A stretch of DNA of 64,000 bases from Tsuneonella dongtanensis (GCF_001698205.1 NZ_CP016591.1:2418001-2482000), one strand, 5' to 3'. Positions 7,729 through 16,143 are shown, counted from the first letter of the stretch. The notes: generated by a model not told the origin, from the sequence alone. A program made the numbers and translations.

Positions 7729-9774
7729 TCACTTCTTGCCAGAGAGTTCCTTAACCAGCGCAGGCGCCGGATAGATCTTCTCGAGCGCTTCCTGGACCGC
7801 GTCGGTCGATACGACGACGGTGCGGTTGAGCGTGCCGTCGTAGCCGTAGTTCCCACCGAGCGAGTGGATGTTACCGTCGAACGCCGCGCCAATCACCGTG
7901 CCCGCACGGTCGATCACCGGAGAGCCGGAGTTCCCGCCGATGATGTCGTTGGTGGTGACGAAGTTGTAGGTCGCGTTCGGGTCGATCTTGGCCTTGGCGG
8001 CGACGAAGCCACCCGCTGCGTCATAGGGCGCATTTCCGGTCGCGCGATCGAATGTACCGCCCATGGTGGTTTCGTAGGGCACCTCGTTGCCCCGCTCGGT
8101 CCACCCGGCAACCTTGCCGTAGCTGATCCGCAGCGTGAACGTGGCATCGGGATAGAGCGTGTCGCCGTACGCCGCGAAGCGTGCGTCCGAAAGCTGGCTT
8201 CCGGCAATCGCCAGCGGCCCGCTGTACTGCGCATCGGTCAGCTTGCGCAGTTCGCGCTGACGGTCGGCGAGGCGCAGCGCATAGACGATCATCGGGTCTT
8301 CCGACGCCTTGATCGCCTTCATTCCGCCATCCCACAGCGCCTTGCGAACCGCCGGATCGGCGAGCTTGGTTCCGTTGACGAGCGATTCGGTCAGCCCTTC
8401 CGGGCTGGCCTTGCCGAGCAGCAGCTTGGTGTCCGGATCATCCGCACCGAGGTACTCGCGCGCCTTAGAAAGGCTCCATTCCAGCGTGAGCTTGTCGAGC
8501 CACGGGTGGATCGGGCGCTCGTCGAGAATCTGCTTCTCGAGTAAGGGCAAGCGGCTGTCCGTATAACCCGGAAGACGCTCGCTGTTGTCCTTTTCGCGTT
8601 CCTGCGCGGCGAACACCAGGGTCTGGGCATAGCCGAGCAGGTCGCTCGAGGGCTGGGTGAAGCGGAGCGGGAGATAGAGCGAGCGATACGCGCTCATCGC
8701 ACCGTCGACCGTAGTCCACGGATCCCCGATCGCAGCGTTACCGGCACTTTTCGCTCTGAGGTCCGCCTCTGCTGCGGAGAGCTTTCCGGTGAATGCAGGA
8801 TCGTTGAGCGCTTTGGTCCGCCCGATGAAAACCTTGAGGCTGTTCTCGATGCCGTTCAGGGTGTCGAGACCTTCGCGCTCTTTCGTCGGGCTTTCCTGCA
8901 TGGCGCGGATCACGCGCCCGCGGAGCTCGGAAAGCGTCGCGAGAGTCACGGGCAGGCGCACCTCGCGTTCGAAGGCGAGCTGGCTGCCGGTCCACAGGCG
9001 GCTGGTCGAGCCGGGGTTGCCGACCACGAAAGTCGCCTCGCCCTTGACCGGCGGCCGCGGGTTCCACTTGAGAAACTGGGGCGATGCCACCGGCTTGCCG
9101 TCCTCGTAGGCGCGCAGGAAGCTCGCATCCATCGAGTAGCGCGGGAAGTTGAAGTTGTCCGGATCGCCGCCGAACGTGGCCGCGCGGTCTTCCGGCGCCC
9201 AGGCAAGGCGGACGTCCGAATACTTGCGGTAAGTGTAGAGCTTGTACTGGCCGCCGCCGAACAGCGTGACGACCTGGCAGCGCGTGGTCTTGAGATCGGT
9301 GCAACCGGCCTTCTCGATCGCCGCGATCTCCGCGTCGCGGGCCTTCGTCAGGGCCTCGCCGGTCAGCGACCCCATCGCGCCCTTGATACGCGAAGTGACG
9401 TCGGTGATCGCGGTCACCACTTCCGCCTGCTGCCCCGGACACTTCAATTCGTCCTCGCGGCGCGAGGAAACGAACCCGTCGTTGAGGTAGTCCTTGGCCT
9501 CACTCGAGTTGTCGGCGAGGCAGGTCGCGATGCAGTGGTGGTTGGTGAGGATCAACCCCTGCGGCGAGACGAAGCTGGCCGAGCAGCCGCCGGTCAGTCG
9601 TACCGCACCGCCCCGGACCTTGTCGAGCCAGGCCTGGTCCGGCGCCCATCCATAGTCGGCGCGCATGCGCTCTGCTGGGAATGCATCGAGGGTCCACATA
9701 CCTTCGTCCGCGGAGGCGGGGACGGAAGCGAGTGCGGCAATAGCGGCAGAAGCAAACAGGGCAGTGCGAATCAT
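7729..9774 (-). CDS. S46 family dipeptidyl-peptidase (DPP7/DPP11-like)
   Basis: A 681-residue secreted serine peptidase; the family size is about 700. Residues 1-22 form a signal peptide (MIRTALFASAAIAALASVPA then SAD). The chymotrypsin-like triad is visible: His in ILTNHHCIA (about residue 75), Asp in the central part, and Ser in IIGGNSGSPVID near residue 615. S46 enzymes remove dipeptides from peptide N-termini in the periplasm; DPP7 and DPP11 differ in P1 preference and I cannot assign which. ATG 9774 is preceded by GAGGAG at a good distance; the 52 extra codons upstream overlap the 3' flank of rnpB and are unlikely to be translated. Confidence 0.93.
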   Translation of the reverse strand: MIRTALFASAAIAALASVPASADEGMWTLDAFPAERMRADYGWAPDQAWLDKVRGGAVRLTGGCSASFVSPQGLILTNHHCIATCLADNSSEAKDYLNDGFVSSRREDELKCPGQQAEVVTAITDVTSRIKGAMGSLTGEALTKARDAEIAAIEKAGCTDLKTTRCQVVTLFGGGQYKLYTYRKYSDVRLAWAPEDRAATFGGDPDNFNFPRYSMDASFLRAYEDGKPVASPQFLKWNPRPPVKGEATFVVGNPGSTSRLWTGSQLAFEREVRLPVTLATLSELRGRVIRAMQESPTKEREGLDTLNGIENSLKVFIGRTKALNDPAFTGKLSAAEADLRAKSAGNAAIGDPWTTVDGAMSAYRSLYLPLRFTQPSSDLLGYAQTLVFAAQEREKDNSERLPGYTDSRLPLLEKQILDERPIHPWLDKLTLEWSLSKAREYLGADDPDTKLLLGKASPEGLTESLVNGTKLADPAVRKALWDGGMKAIKASEDPMIVYALRLADRQRELRKLTDAQYSGPLAIAGSQLSDARFAAYGDTLYPDATFTLRISYGKVAGWTERGNEVPYETTMGGTFDRATGNAPYDAAGGFVAAKAKIDPNATYNFVTTNDIIGGNSGSPVIDRAGTVIGAAFDGNIHSLGGNYGYDGTLNRTVVVSTDAVQEALEKIYPAPALVKELSGKK

Positions 9775-9854
9775 GCGGTAACTCTCCTCAGGAACCTGAC
9801 TGCATTCGATGCACCGAACGCCAAAGTCCAGAAGCGGTTTCAAGTGCAACGGAT

Positions 9855-10243
9855 ATCGCCAGGGGGCCTGTAAGCCGGGTTCTGTCCGGCGGGCGGTATC
9901 CCGAAGGACCCACGCCGCCGGGGCAGCCATTCATCTCGGCCGTGCGTTGCCGCGCGGCTCAAGCAGCCAACCCGGGTCTCTCGGGACGAAACGCCCCTGC
10001 TTTCGCGCGAGACCCCTATTTGGCCTTGCTCCGGGTGGGGTTTGCCGTGCGAGCCCTGTTACCAGGACCCCGGTGCGCTCTTACCGCACCCTTTCAGCCT
10101 TACCTCTCGAGAGAGGCGGTCTACTTTCTGTGGCACTTTCCCTACGGTTGCCCGCGGCGGGCGTTACCCGCCACCCTTGTTTCGTGGAGCCCGGACTTTC
10201 CTCGAGCACCTTGCGGCGCACGCGGCTGCCCGGCCCCCTGGCG
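9855..10243 (-). ncRNA. rnpB: RNase P RNA, bacterial class A
   Basis: The minus strand carries the RNase P signature in order: GAGGAAAGTCCGGGCTCC near the 5' end, GGTAACGCCCGCC, CCTACGGGAAAGTGCCACAGAAA-type core written here as GTAGGGAAAGTGCCACAG, and ACAGAACCCGGCTTACAGG near the 3' end. Helix P1 is perfect: CGCCAGGGGGCC at the 5' end (10243-10232) pairs with GGCCCCCTGGCG at the 3' end (9868-9857). The RNA is therefore about 389 nt, the ribozyme that matures tRNA 5' ends. It starts six bases after the stop codon of the amidase gene, so its promoter lies inside that gene. Confidence 0.97.
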
Positions 10244-10248
10244 AGTTG

Positions 10249-10953
10249 CTATCTAGTCCGCCCCTGGTCGCGATCCAAGAGCAACTTGAACAGGATCGCC
10301 CGCACCTGCCCGTCGACCTCGCCGTCGATCTTTTCGGGACGCCAGCGCCGCTGGAAGGCCTCGACCGCCTTGTGCCCGTCGGTCACGTCGTATCCGAAGC
10401 GCTCCAGCGCGAGGTAGAAGGCGGCGTCGTTGTCGAACGGATCGCCGGCTTCGAGCTTGTCGGGCCGCGCGAGGCACAGCTTGTATTCCGCAAGCCGGTC
10501 CCACGGGAACAGCTCGCCCGGATCGATCTTGCGTGCCGGGGCGACGTCGGAATGGCCGACGACGTTGGCGCGCGGGATGCCGTGGTCCTTCACGATGCGC
10601 GCCAGAAGCGGCACCAGCGCCGCGAACTGCTCTTCGCGGAACTCGCGGTAACCCAGGTCATGGCCCGGATGATCGAGCTCGATCCCGATGCTCGCCGAGT
10701 TCACGTCGCGATGGCCGCGCCAGAAGCTGACCCCGGCGTGCCAGGCACGCTTGTCCTCGTCGACCATGCGGATGACCTCACCCGCTTCGGTGATGAGGTA
10801 GTGGGCGCTGACCTTGGCCTCGGGATCGGTCAGCCGGGCCAGAGCCTGCTCGGCGCTCGCCATCTCGGTGTAGTGCAGCACGACCATCGAGATCGGCAGC
10901 TTGCGCTCGTCCCAGTTGGGCGACGGCACCGTGCGATGGACGAGCTCATCCAT
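10249..10953 (-). CDS. N-acetylmuramoyl-L-alanine amidase (Amidase_2 / AmiD-like)
   Basis: A 234-residue zinc amidase that cuts the bond between MurNAc and the peptide stem. Zn ligands expected for the family are visible: His in MVVLHYTEM (about 27), His in VVGHSDVAPARKIDPG (about 140) with the Asp-Pro-Gly end of the motif, and the HYLI strand. The C-terminal 70 residues (FYLALERFGYDVTDGHKAVEAFQRRW) look like a peptidoglycan-binding domain. No signal peptide is apparent, which fits a cytoplasmic anhydro-muropeptide amidase (AmpD role), though AmiD-type location cannot be excluded. It starts three bases after chpT and is probably in the same transcript; its end overlaps the rnpB promoter. Confidence 0.9.
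   Translation of the reverse strand: MDELVHRTVPSPNWDERKLPISMVVLHYTEMASAEQALARLTDPEAKVSAHYLITEAGEVIRMVDEDKRAWHAGVSFWRGHRDVNSASIGIELDHPGHDLGYREFREEQFAALVPLLARIVKDHGIPRANVVGHSDVAPARKIDPGELFPWDRLAEYKLCLARPDKLEAGDPFDNDAAFYLALERFGYDVTDGHKAVEAFQRRWRPEKIDGEVDGQVRAILFKLLLDRDQGRTR
10250..10278 (-). promoter_or_regulatory. Candidate rnpB promoter inside the amidase gene
   Basis: On the minus strand TTGGAT (10278-10273), a 17-base spacer and TAGATA (10255-10250) place a transcription start six to seven bases on, at about 10243, exactly where the P1 helix of RNase P RNA begins. Each hexamer matches only three of six bases of the sigma-70 consensus, so the call rests on spacing and position. The -10 box overlaps the amidase stop codon (10251-10249). 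Confidence 0.5.
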
Positions 10954-10956
10954 GGG

Positions 10957-11601
10957 TCAGCCCTCGGGAAGCACCGCGCCGAGGATCAGCGCTTCGTCGG
11001 ACAGCATGTACTGCAGGCCCCCGCCGGCCTGCCTGGCCAGCAGCGCCAGCATGTGCGCCGCGGCCGTGCGGCTGCTGAGCTCGCCGGGATCGAGCCGGTT
11101 TTCCAGTGCCCGGCCGATCGTCTGGTCAAAAGCGATCCGCGGTCCTGCGGCGCGCACCACGATCTCGCTCGATCCACCGCGGCTCTCGGCCCCGATTTCG
11201 AGCGTCCCGCCGCGCACCAGCGCGTCGAGCCCGATCTGCGCGAAATTGAGCAGGACCTTGACCGCGCCCTTGGGCAGACGGTCGGTCGCAACGCCCCACT
11301 TGAGCTCGACCCGCTTGGCGTCGCCGACCAGCGCCTCGGTCACGGCCTTCGCCTCGTCAACCGGCACGCTTTGGCCAAACCCGCCCGCCGCGCCGAACGC
11401 GAGGCGGAAGAACTTGAGCTTGTCCGCGCTGGTCTTGGCGCTCTGCTCGAGCAGTTCGAGGCATTTCTGCCGCATTTCGGGGTCGCGCTCGTCTGCCAGC
11501 AGCTCGAGGCCGTTGGTCAGCGCACCGACCGGCGAGAGCAGGTCGTGGCAAAGCCGCGAACAGAGCATGGCGGCGAGATCGAGTTGGTCAGTTTCGTTCA
11601 T
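10957..11601 (-). CDS. chpT: Histidine phosphotransferase ChpT
   Basis: A 214-residue phosphotransferase that relays phosphate from CckA to CtrA and CpdR in the alphaproteobacterial cell-cycle pathway. The DHp-type helix carries LCSRLCHDLLSPVGALTNGLELL with the phospho-accepting His19. A degenerate HATPase-like C-terminal half follows, lacking the ATP-binding G boxes, as in Caulobacter ChpT. Length fits the family. Upstream on the minus strand, two TGTGACA repeats separated by three bases (11624-11642) sit in the promoter region. The neighbouring amidase gene follows in the same direction. Confidence 0.92.
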   Translation of the reverse strand: MNETDQLDLAAMLCSRLCHDLLSPVGALTNGLELLADERDPEMRQKCLELLEQSAKTSADKLKFFRLAFGAAGGFGQSVPVDEAKAVTEALVGDAKRVELKWGVATDRLPKGAVKVLLNFAQIGLDALVRGGTLEIGAESRGGSSEIVVRAAGPRIAFDQTIGRALENRLDPGELSSRTAAAHMLALLARQAGGGLQYMLSDEALILGAVLPEG

Positions 11602-11728
11602 TTAGGTCGAAATCATCCTGAATGGTGTCACACCTGTCACAGTGTCCTGAGAAGAAAGACCGGCACCCCCAGCCCCGCGAGAACAAGGCGGCGGCAGACA
11701 GGGCGCGGGAAACGGCATGGGCGCCGTC

Positions 11729-12124
11729 CTAGCCGCCCGTCACGCGGTAGGAAAGCGGTTCGAACCCGCCGGGCCCATCGCGCCACCAGCGCACTGTCCC
11801 TTCGCCGACGATGGCCCACACCTTGCCGTCTCCCGTGGCGTGCGCGCGATCGGTTGCAGAAGGTTCGGGCCGCCCCGCCGGGTGGGAATGCCAGTACCCG
11901 ATGACCTCGGGACCGCCCGCCCGCGCAGCACGGTGCGCTTCGATCAGGGCGCGCGGGTCGATCTCGAAATGCGTTTCGGGGCGAGGATGCACGTTGTCGC
12001 AAGCGCGAACCTCGCCGATCACGTCGTTGCTGCCCAGCAGCAGCCCGCACGCCTCGCGCGGATGCGCCTTGCCCGCGCAGTCGATGAGTTGGTCGACGAG
12101 GGTGCTTGAGACTTCGCGCGGCAT
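11729..12124 (-). CDS. M67 family metallopeptidase (JAMM/MPN domain)
   Basis: A 131-residue single-domain JAMM protease. The zinc motif is intact: Glu in PREACGLLLG (about 23-32) and GYWHSHPAGRPEPSATD (His-Ser-His-Pro...Ser...Asp). Bacterial JAMM proteins often remove C-terminal residues from ubiquitin-like or sulfur-carrier proteins, or process cysteine-biosynthesis carriers; no such partner is adjacent here. I choose ATG 12124 (MPREVSSTL); further in-frame starts upstream would run into the divergent pseudouridine synthase gene, whose start is only 16 bases away. Confidence 0.85.
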   Translation of the reverse strand: MPREVSSTLVDQLIDCAGKAHPREACGLLLGSNDVIGEVRACDNVHPRPETHFEIDPRALIEAHRAARAGGPEVIGYWHSHPAGRPEPSATDRAHATGDGKVWAIVGEGTVRWWRDGPGGFEPLSYRVTGG

Positions 12125-12140
12125 CGCCCATCTCCCTAGC

Positions 12141-13085
12141 ATGGGGGACGGCGAAATCATCACCGGCATGCTGACGACGCCCGGTCGCCTCGACAAGGCA
12201 CTGGCGGAGGCCACCGGACTGTCGCGCGAACGGGTCAAGTCGCTGCTCGGCGAAGGCGCGGTGACGATCGGCGGGCAGATCGTCGCGAGCGGCTCGGCCA
12301 AGGTCGCAGGCGGCGAGCCATTCGCAGTCGCCCTTCCCCCGCCCGCACCGCTCGACACGGTGGCACAGGACATCCCGCTCGACATCGTGTTCGAGGACGA
12401 GCACCTGATCGTCGTCGAAAAGCCCGCAGGTCTCGTCGTGCATCCCGCCGCCGGCAATCTCGACGGAACCCTCGTCAACGCGCTGCTCCATCATTGCGCG
12501 GGTCGGCTGTCGGGGATCAACGGGACCTTGCGCCCGGGCATCGTGCACCGGATCGACAAGGACACCTCCGGTCTCCTCGTGGTCGCCAAGAGCGATGTCG
12601 CGCACGAGGGGCTGGCCCGGCAGTTCGCCGATCATTCGATCGAGCGGACCTATCTCGCGGTCACGGGCGGCCACCCGCGGCCGACCGAAGGCCGCATAGA
12701 GGGGCGCATCGGCCGGTCCGACGCCAACCGCAAGAAGATGGCCGTGCTGCCCGACAAGTCGCCGCGCGGGAAACACGCGGTCACGCACTACCGGACCTTG
12801 CGCCCGTTGACCCACGCGGCGCTCGTCGAATGCCGGCTCGAAACCGGGCGCACGCACCAGGTCCGGGTTCACCTTGCGTCAATCGGCAATCCGCTATTGG
12901 GAGACCCTGTGTACGGACGCACTCCAGCGCCTTTGCGCCCCCTGCTCGCGGAGCTCGATTTCCGCCGCCAGGCACTGCATGCGGCCAGCCTCGGCTTCGC
13001 CCATCCCGTTACCGGTAACCGGCTCGCCTTTGCGAGCGAACTACCTGCCGACATGGCGGAACTAATCGACCGAGTTGCACATTGA
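12141..13085 (+). CDS. rluD: RluA-family 23S rRNA pseudouridine synthase (RluD-like)
   Basis: A 314-residue enzyme. Domains: N-terminal S4 RNA-binding domain (about 14-65, GRLDKALAEATGLSRERVKSLL) and RluA catalytic domain with the motif HRIDKDTSGLLVVAK (catalytic Asp about residue 138) and the LETGRTHQVRVHLA and GDPVYG blocks. RluD makes the pseudouridines of helix 69 in 23S rRNA; RluC has the same layout, so the exact target is inferred. ATG 12141 leaves only 16 bases to the divergent JAMM gene; ATG 12168 (MLTTPGRLDKALAE), where the S4 domain begins, is a good alternative. Confidence 0.9.
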   Translation: MGDGEIITGMLTTPGRLDKALAEATGLSRERVKSLLGEGAVTIGGQIVASGSAKVAGGEPFAVALPPPAPLDTVAQDIPLDIVFEDEHLIVVEKPAGLVVHPAAGNLDGTLVNALLHHCAGRLSGINGTLRPGIVHRIDKDTSGLLVVAKSDVAHEGLARQFADHSIERTYLAVTGGHPRPTEGRIEGRIGRSDANRKKMAVLPDKSPRGKHAVTHYRTLRPLTHAALVECRLETGRTHQVRVHLASIGNPLLGDPVYGRTPAPLRPLLAELDFRRQALHAASLGFAHPVTGNRLAFASELPADMAELIDRVAH

Positions 13086-13098
13086 AATCGACGAAAAG

Positions 13099-13117
13099 CA
13101 CTCGAATCGATCGAGTG
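13099..13117. promoter_or_regulatory. Inverted repeat upstream of rpoH
   Basis: CACTCGA, spacer ATCGA, TCGAGTG: a perfect seven-base inverted repeat 14 bases after the rluD stop. Immediately after it, GCTATATAGC (13123-13132) is a perfect ten-base palindrome that contains TATATA, a possible -10 box. The repeat would then cover the -35 region of rpoH. It could be an operator or a weak rluD terminator; there is no T run. Confidence 0.5.
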
Positions 13118-13209
13118 CCAGCGCTATATAGCAAGGAGCGTGCTCCAACCGACGGATGCCCATCAGGGGTCCCGATAACGAGAGCGACGCAGGAAAGGTC
13201 AGGGTTAAA

Positions 13210-14136
13210 GTGAGCAATACCAAGACAGTATCTGTCCCGGCGCTCAGCGGAGAGCAGAGCCTCAACCGCTATCTCGCCGAAATCAAGAAATTCCCCATTC
13301 TGACGCCCGAGCAGGAATACATGCTCGCCAAGCGTTATGCCGAGCATGAGGACCCCGAAGCGGCGGCCCAGCTCGTCACCAGCCACCTGCGCCTCGTGGC
13401 GAAGATCGCCATGGGTTACCGCGGTTATGGCCTGCCGGTCAGCGACCTCATCTCAGAGGGCAACGTGGGCCTGATGCAGGGCGTCAAGAAGTTCGAACCC
13501 GATCGCGGCTTCCGCCTCGCGACTTACGCGATGTGGTGGATCAAGGCCTCGATCCAGGAGTTCATCCTCCGCTCGTGGTCGCTCGTGAAGATGGGCACCA
13601 CCGCGGCGCAGAAGAAGCTGTTCTTCAACCTGCGGCGGATGAAGAAGGAACTCGAAGCCTACGAGGATTCCGACCTCCATCCCGACGACGTGACCAAGAT
13701 CGCAACCGACCTCGGCGTGCCCGAGCAGGAAGTGATCAACATGAACCGCCGGATGATGATGGGCGGCGACGGGTCGCTCAACGTCTCGATGCGCGGAGCC
13801 GAGGAAGGCTCGGGCGAATGGCAGGACTGGCTGCAGGACGACCGTCCGCTGCAGGACGAAACCACCGCCGAGGCGGAAGAGGCGACGATGCGGCACGAGA
13901 TGCTGGTCGAGGCGATGGACAGCCTCAACGAGCGTGAGAAGCACATCCTCACCGAACGGCGCCTGACGGACAACCCGCAGACGCTGGAGGAACTGTCGCA
14001 GCAGTACGACGTCAGCCGCGAACGCATCCGCCAGATCGAGGTGCGCGCGTTCGAGAAGCTCCAGAAGGCGATGCAGCGCATCGCCGGCGAGCGGCTCGCA
14101 CCGGCCGGAAGCCTCGCGGCGCTGGCCGCGGGCTGA
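13210..14136 (+). CDS. rpoH: RNA polymerase heat-shock sigma factor RpoH (sigma-32)
   Basis: A 308-residue sigma-70 family protein. Region 2 is clear (GVKKFEPDRGFRLATYAMWWIKASIQEFILRS broken here as GFRLATYAMWWIKASIQEF), the RpoH box AQKKLFFNLRRMKK follows, and region 4 ends in SRERIRQIEVRAFEKLQ. It directs heat-shock transcription and is normally degraded by FtsH and chaperone-controlled. I start at GTG 13210 because AGGG lies five bases upstream and the product begins, as in related sphingomonad RpoH, shortly before PALSGEQSLNRYLAEI. ATG 13156 is in frame and possible but adds 18 charged residues. Confidence 0.95.
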   Translation: MSNTKTVSVPALSGEQSLNRYLAEIKKFPILTPEQEYMLAKRYAEHEDPEAAAQLVTSHLRLVAKIAMGYRGYGLPVSDLISEGNVGLMQGVKKFEPDRGFRLATYAMWWIKASIQEFILRSWSLVKMGTTAAQKKLFFNLRRMKKELEAYEDSDLHPDDVTKIATDLGVPEQEVINMNRRMMMGGDGSLNVSMRGAEEGSGEWQDWLQDDRPLQDETTAEAEEATMRHEMLVEAMDSLNEREKHILTERRLTDNPQTLEELSQQYDVSRERIRQIEVRAFEKLQKAMQRIAGERLAPAGSLAALAAG

Positions 14137-14159
14137 CAGCCCGAACGCAGGGAAAATCG

Positions 14160-14192
14160 AAGGGCCGCTCCCGATAAGGGGGCGGCCCTTTC
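14160..14192 (+). terminator. Intrinsic terminator of rpoH
   Basis: AGGGCCGC-t-CCC, loop GATAA, GGG-g-GCGGCCCT then TTTCG: an 11-pair GC stem followed by a short T tract, 24 bases after the rpoH stop and just before the convergent DUF4242 gene. Confidence 0.85.
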
Positions 14193-14193
14193 G

Positions 14194-14466
14194 CTATCCG
14201 GCGGTCGCCGGACTGATGATCGTCTTTACTTCAGATACTGAATTGGCCGGGAAGCCCGACTTTTCGGCGTGTTGCCGGATCAGGTCCTCGCTGGGCGCGG
14301 AATAGACGCAGTAGATCTTGTCGCCGGTAACGTAGCTGTGGTTCCATTCGATCTCGGGGCCGAGATCCTTGAGGACGCTGCACGAGTGCTGGGAGGCACC
14401 TTTCAGTTCGTCGTCCGACAGCGCACCGGCTCCCGGCATTTCACGTTCGATCACGAATTGCGGCAT
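14194..14466 (-). CDS. DUF4242 domain-containing protein
   Basis: A 90-residue protein beginning MPQFVIEREMPGAG, the characteristic start of DUF4242 (SCO4226-type nickel-binding fold, a ferredoxin-like dimer). Conserved pieces seen: EIEWNHSYVTGDKIYCVYSAPSED and the C-terminal EHA-like RQHAEKSGFPANSV. Biological role is unknown; a metal or regulatory function is only inferred from one structure of the family. ATG 14466 is preferred over ATG 14472 because GGAG then lies at a proper distance of about eight bases. Confidence 0.85.
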   Translation of the reverse strand: MPQFVIEREMPGAGALSDDELKGASQHSCSVLKDLGPEIEWNHSYVTGDKIYCVYSAPSEDLIRQHAEKSGFPANSVSEVKTIISPATAG

Positions 14467-14543
14467 GGGCATTCTCCGAAACGACCCGCCGCAGATGTGC
14501 ACCGCTTGCGGGGCGAAGTCGATACCCCTAGCAACGGTGCCCG

Positions 14544-15212
14544 ATGCTGTGGTTCGCAAAGCTGGTCGCCAAGTTTGCCTTAGGGTTCGTCGCGCTCAGC
14601 CTGCTGCTGGTCGTCGTCTTCAAGTTCGTGCCGGTACCTTACACCGCGACCATGCTGATGGACCCCAACCCGGTAGTCCGGAACTGGGAGCCGTTGTCGA
14701 GCATCGACCGCAACCTAGTTTCGGCGGTCATCGCGGCCGAGGACGGCAAGTTCTGCAGTCACGACGGTTTCGACCGGGAAGCGATCGAACAGGCAATCCA
14801 GCGCAACATGGAAGGCGGGCGCATCCGCGGTGGCTCCACGATCAGCCAGCAGACCGCCAAGAACGTGTTCCTGTGGCAGGGCGGCGGATACGTCCGCAAG
14901 GGCTTCGAGGCCTGGTTCACCTTCCTGATCGAAAAGATCTGGGGCAAGCGGCGGATCATGGAAGTCTACCTCAACGTCGCCGAGACCGGGATCGGGACCT
15001 ACGGCGTCGAGGAGGGTGCTTTGCGCTATTTCCGCCATTCGGCCGACCACATGACACGCACTGAGGCGGCCCGGATGGCGGCCGCCCTGCCCCTGCCGAA
15101 GAAACGCTCGGTCGTGAACCCGACAGGATTCACCCGTCGCTACGGCAACACCATCGCCGCCCGGATCGGAGTGGTAAGGCGCGACGGGCTCGACGCCTGC
15201 GTCTACGAATAG
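14544..15212 (+). CDS. mtgA: Monofunctional biosynthetic peptidoglycan transglycosylase
   Basis: A 222-residue GT51 enzyme that polymerises lipid II into glycan strands. One N-terminal anchor (about 5-28) is followed by the five GT51 motifs: AAEDGKFCSHDGFD (catalytic Glu about 72), GGSTISQQTAKN, and the KRRIMEVYLNVAETG block. The usual length of MtgA is about 240. There is no transpeptidase domain, as expected. Four bases separate it from the downstream cation transporter gene. ATG 14544 opens MLWFAKLVAKF, directly before the anchor. Confidence 0.95.
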   Translation: MLWFAKLVAKFALGFVALSLLLVVVFKFVPVPYTATMLMDPNPVVRNWEPLSSIDRNLVSAVIAAEDGKFCSHDGFDREAIEQAIQRNMEGGRIRGGSTISQQTAKNVFLWQGGGYVRKGFEAWFTFLIEKIWGKRRIMEVYLNVAETGIGTYGVEEGALRYFRHSADHMTRTEAARMAAALPLPKKRSVVNPTGFTRRYGNTIAARIGVVRRDGLDACVYE

Positions 15213-15216
15213 GGCT

Positions 15217-16143
15217 ATGGGCGCGGGGCACTCTCACGATCACGGTCATGGCCACGGCCACGGCCACGGCCATGCGCACGGTCCGGTCGATTACGGCCCG
15301 GCTTTCGCGATCGGCGTGGTGCTCAACCTCGCCTTCGTCGGGGTCGAGGCGGTGGCCGGGGTCCTGTCGGGCTCGATGGCGCTCATCGCGGATGCCGGGC
15401 ACAACCTGAGCGACGTGCTCAGCCTCGCACTCGCGTGGGGCGCCAGCGTGCTCGCCAAGCGACCACCCGCCGGCCGCTTCACCTACGGTTTCAAGAGTTC
15501 GACGATCCTCGCCGCGCTGGCCAATGCGGGGCTCTTGCTGGTCGCGATCGGCGGGATCGCGTTCGAGACGCTCAACCGCATGGGCGAGCCGCCCGCCGTC
15601 GAGGGGCGCACGATGATCATCGTCGCCGGGATCGGCATCCTGATCAACGCGGGCACCGCGATGCTGTTCGTGCGCGGTCGCAAGCACGACATCAACATTC
15701 GCGGCGCGTTCCTGCACATGGCGGCGGATGCGCTGGTAAGCCTCGGCGTGGTTGTCGCGGGCGCCTTCATCCTGTGGACCGGCGCGCGCTGGATCGATCC
15801 TGCGACGAGCCTGGTCATCGTCGCGGTGATCGCATGGGGCACCTGGGGTCTGCTCAAGGACAGCCTGAAGCTGGCACTGAACGCGGTGCCGGGGCACATC
15901 GACGAAGCCGCCGTTCGCATCCACCTGGCCTCACTGCCCGGCGTGACCGCGGTCCACGACCTCCACATCTGGCCGATGAGCACGACCGAGGCCGCGCTGA
16001 CCGCGCACCTCGTGATGCCCGGCGGTCACCCGGGAGACGCCTTCCTCCGGTCGCTCGCGCACGACCTCGCACACGAACACGGCATCGCGCACGCGACCGT
16101 GCAGATCGAGACTGCGCGCGAGAAGTGCGGCGCTGACTGCTGA
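15217..16143 (+). CDS. Cation diffusion facilitator (Zn/Co/Cd exporter, CzcD/ZitB-like)
   Basis: A 308-residue CDF transporter. Residues 5-22 are a His-rich metal-binding tail made of repeated His-Gly pairs. Six membrane helices follow, with the transport-site pairs in ALIADAGHNLSDVLS (HxxxD-type, about 58-72) and FLHMAADALVSLGV (HxxxD, about 167). The C-terminal cytoplasmic domain includes VHDLHIWPMS. Family members export Zn2+, Cd2+ or Co2+ against protons; HxxxD sites usually favour Zn. The His-Gly tail is encoded by a short tandem repeat of CACGGCCAC around 15247-15275. Confidence 0.92.
   Translation: MGAGHSHDHGHGHGHGHGHAHGPVDYGPAFAIGVVLNLAFVGVEAVAGVLSGSMALIADAGHNLSDVLSLALAWGASVLAKRPPAGRFTYGFKSSTILAALANAGLLLVAIGGIAFETLNRMGEPPAVEGRTMIIVAGIGILINAGTAMLFVRGRKHDINIRGAFLHMAADALVSLGVVVAGAFILWTGARWIDPATSLVIVAVIAWGTWGLLKDSLKLALNAVPGHIDEAAVRIHLASLPGVTAVHDLHIWPMSTTEAALTAHLVMPGGHPGDAFLRSLAHDLAHEHGIAHATVQIETAREKCGADC

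Noticed and set aside
10042-11904. 620-codon plus-strand open frame
   Set aside because: It lies antisense to rnpB, the amidase and chpT, which have clear family motifs; the translation is Arg/Gly-rich with no recognisable domain, as expected for the shadow of GC-rich genes.
15236-15282. Short tandem repeat, considered as a repeat element
   Set aside because: It encodes the His-Gly tail of the cation exporter in frame and needs no other explanation.
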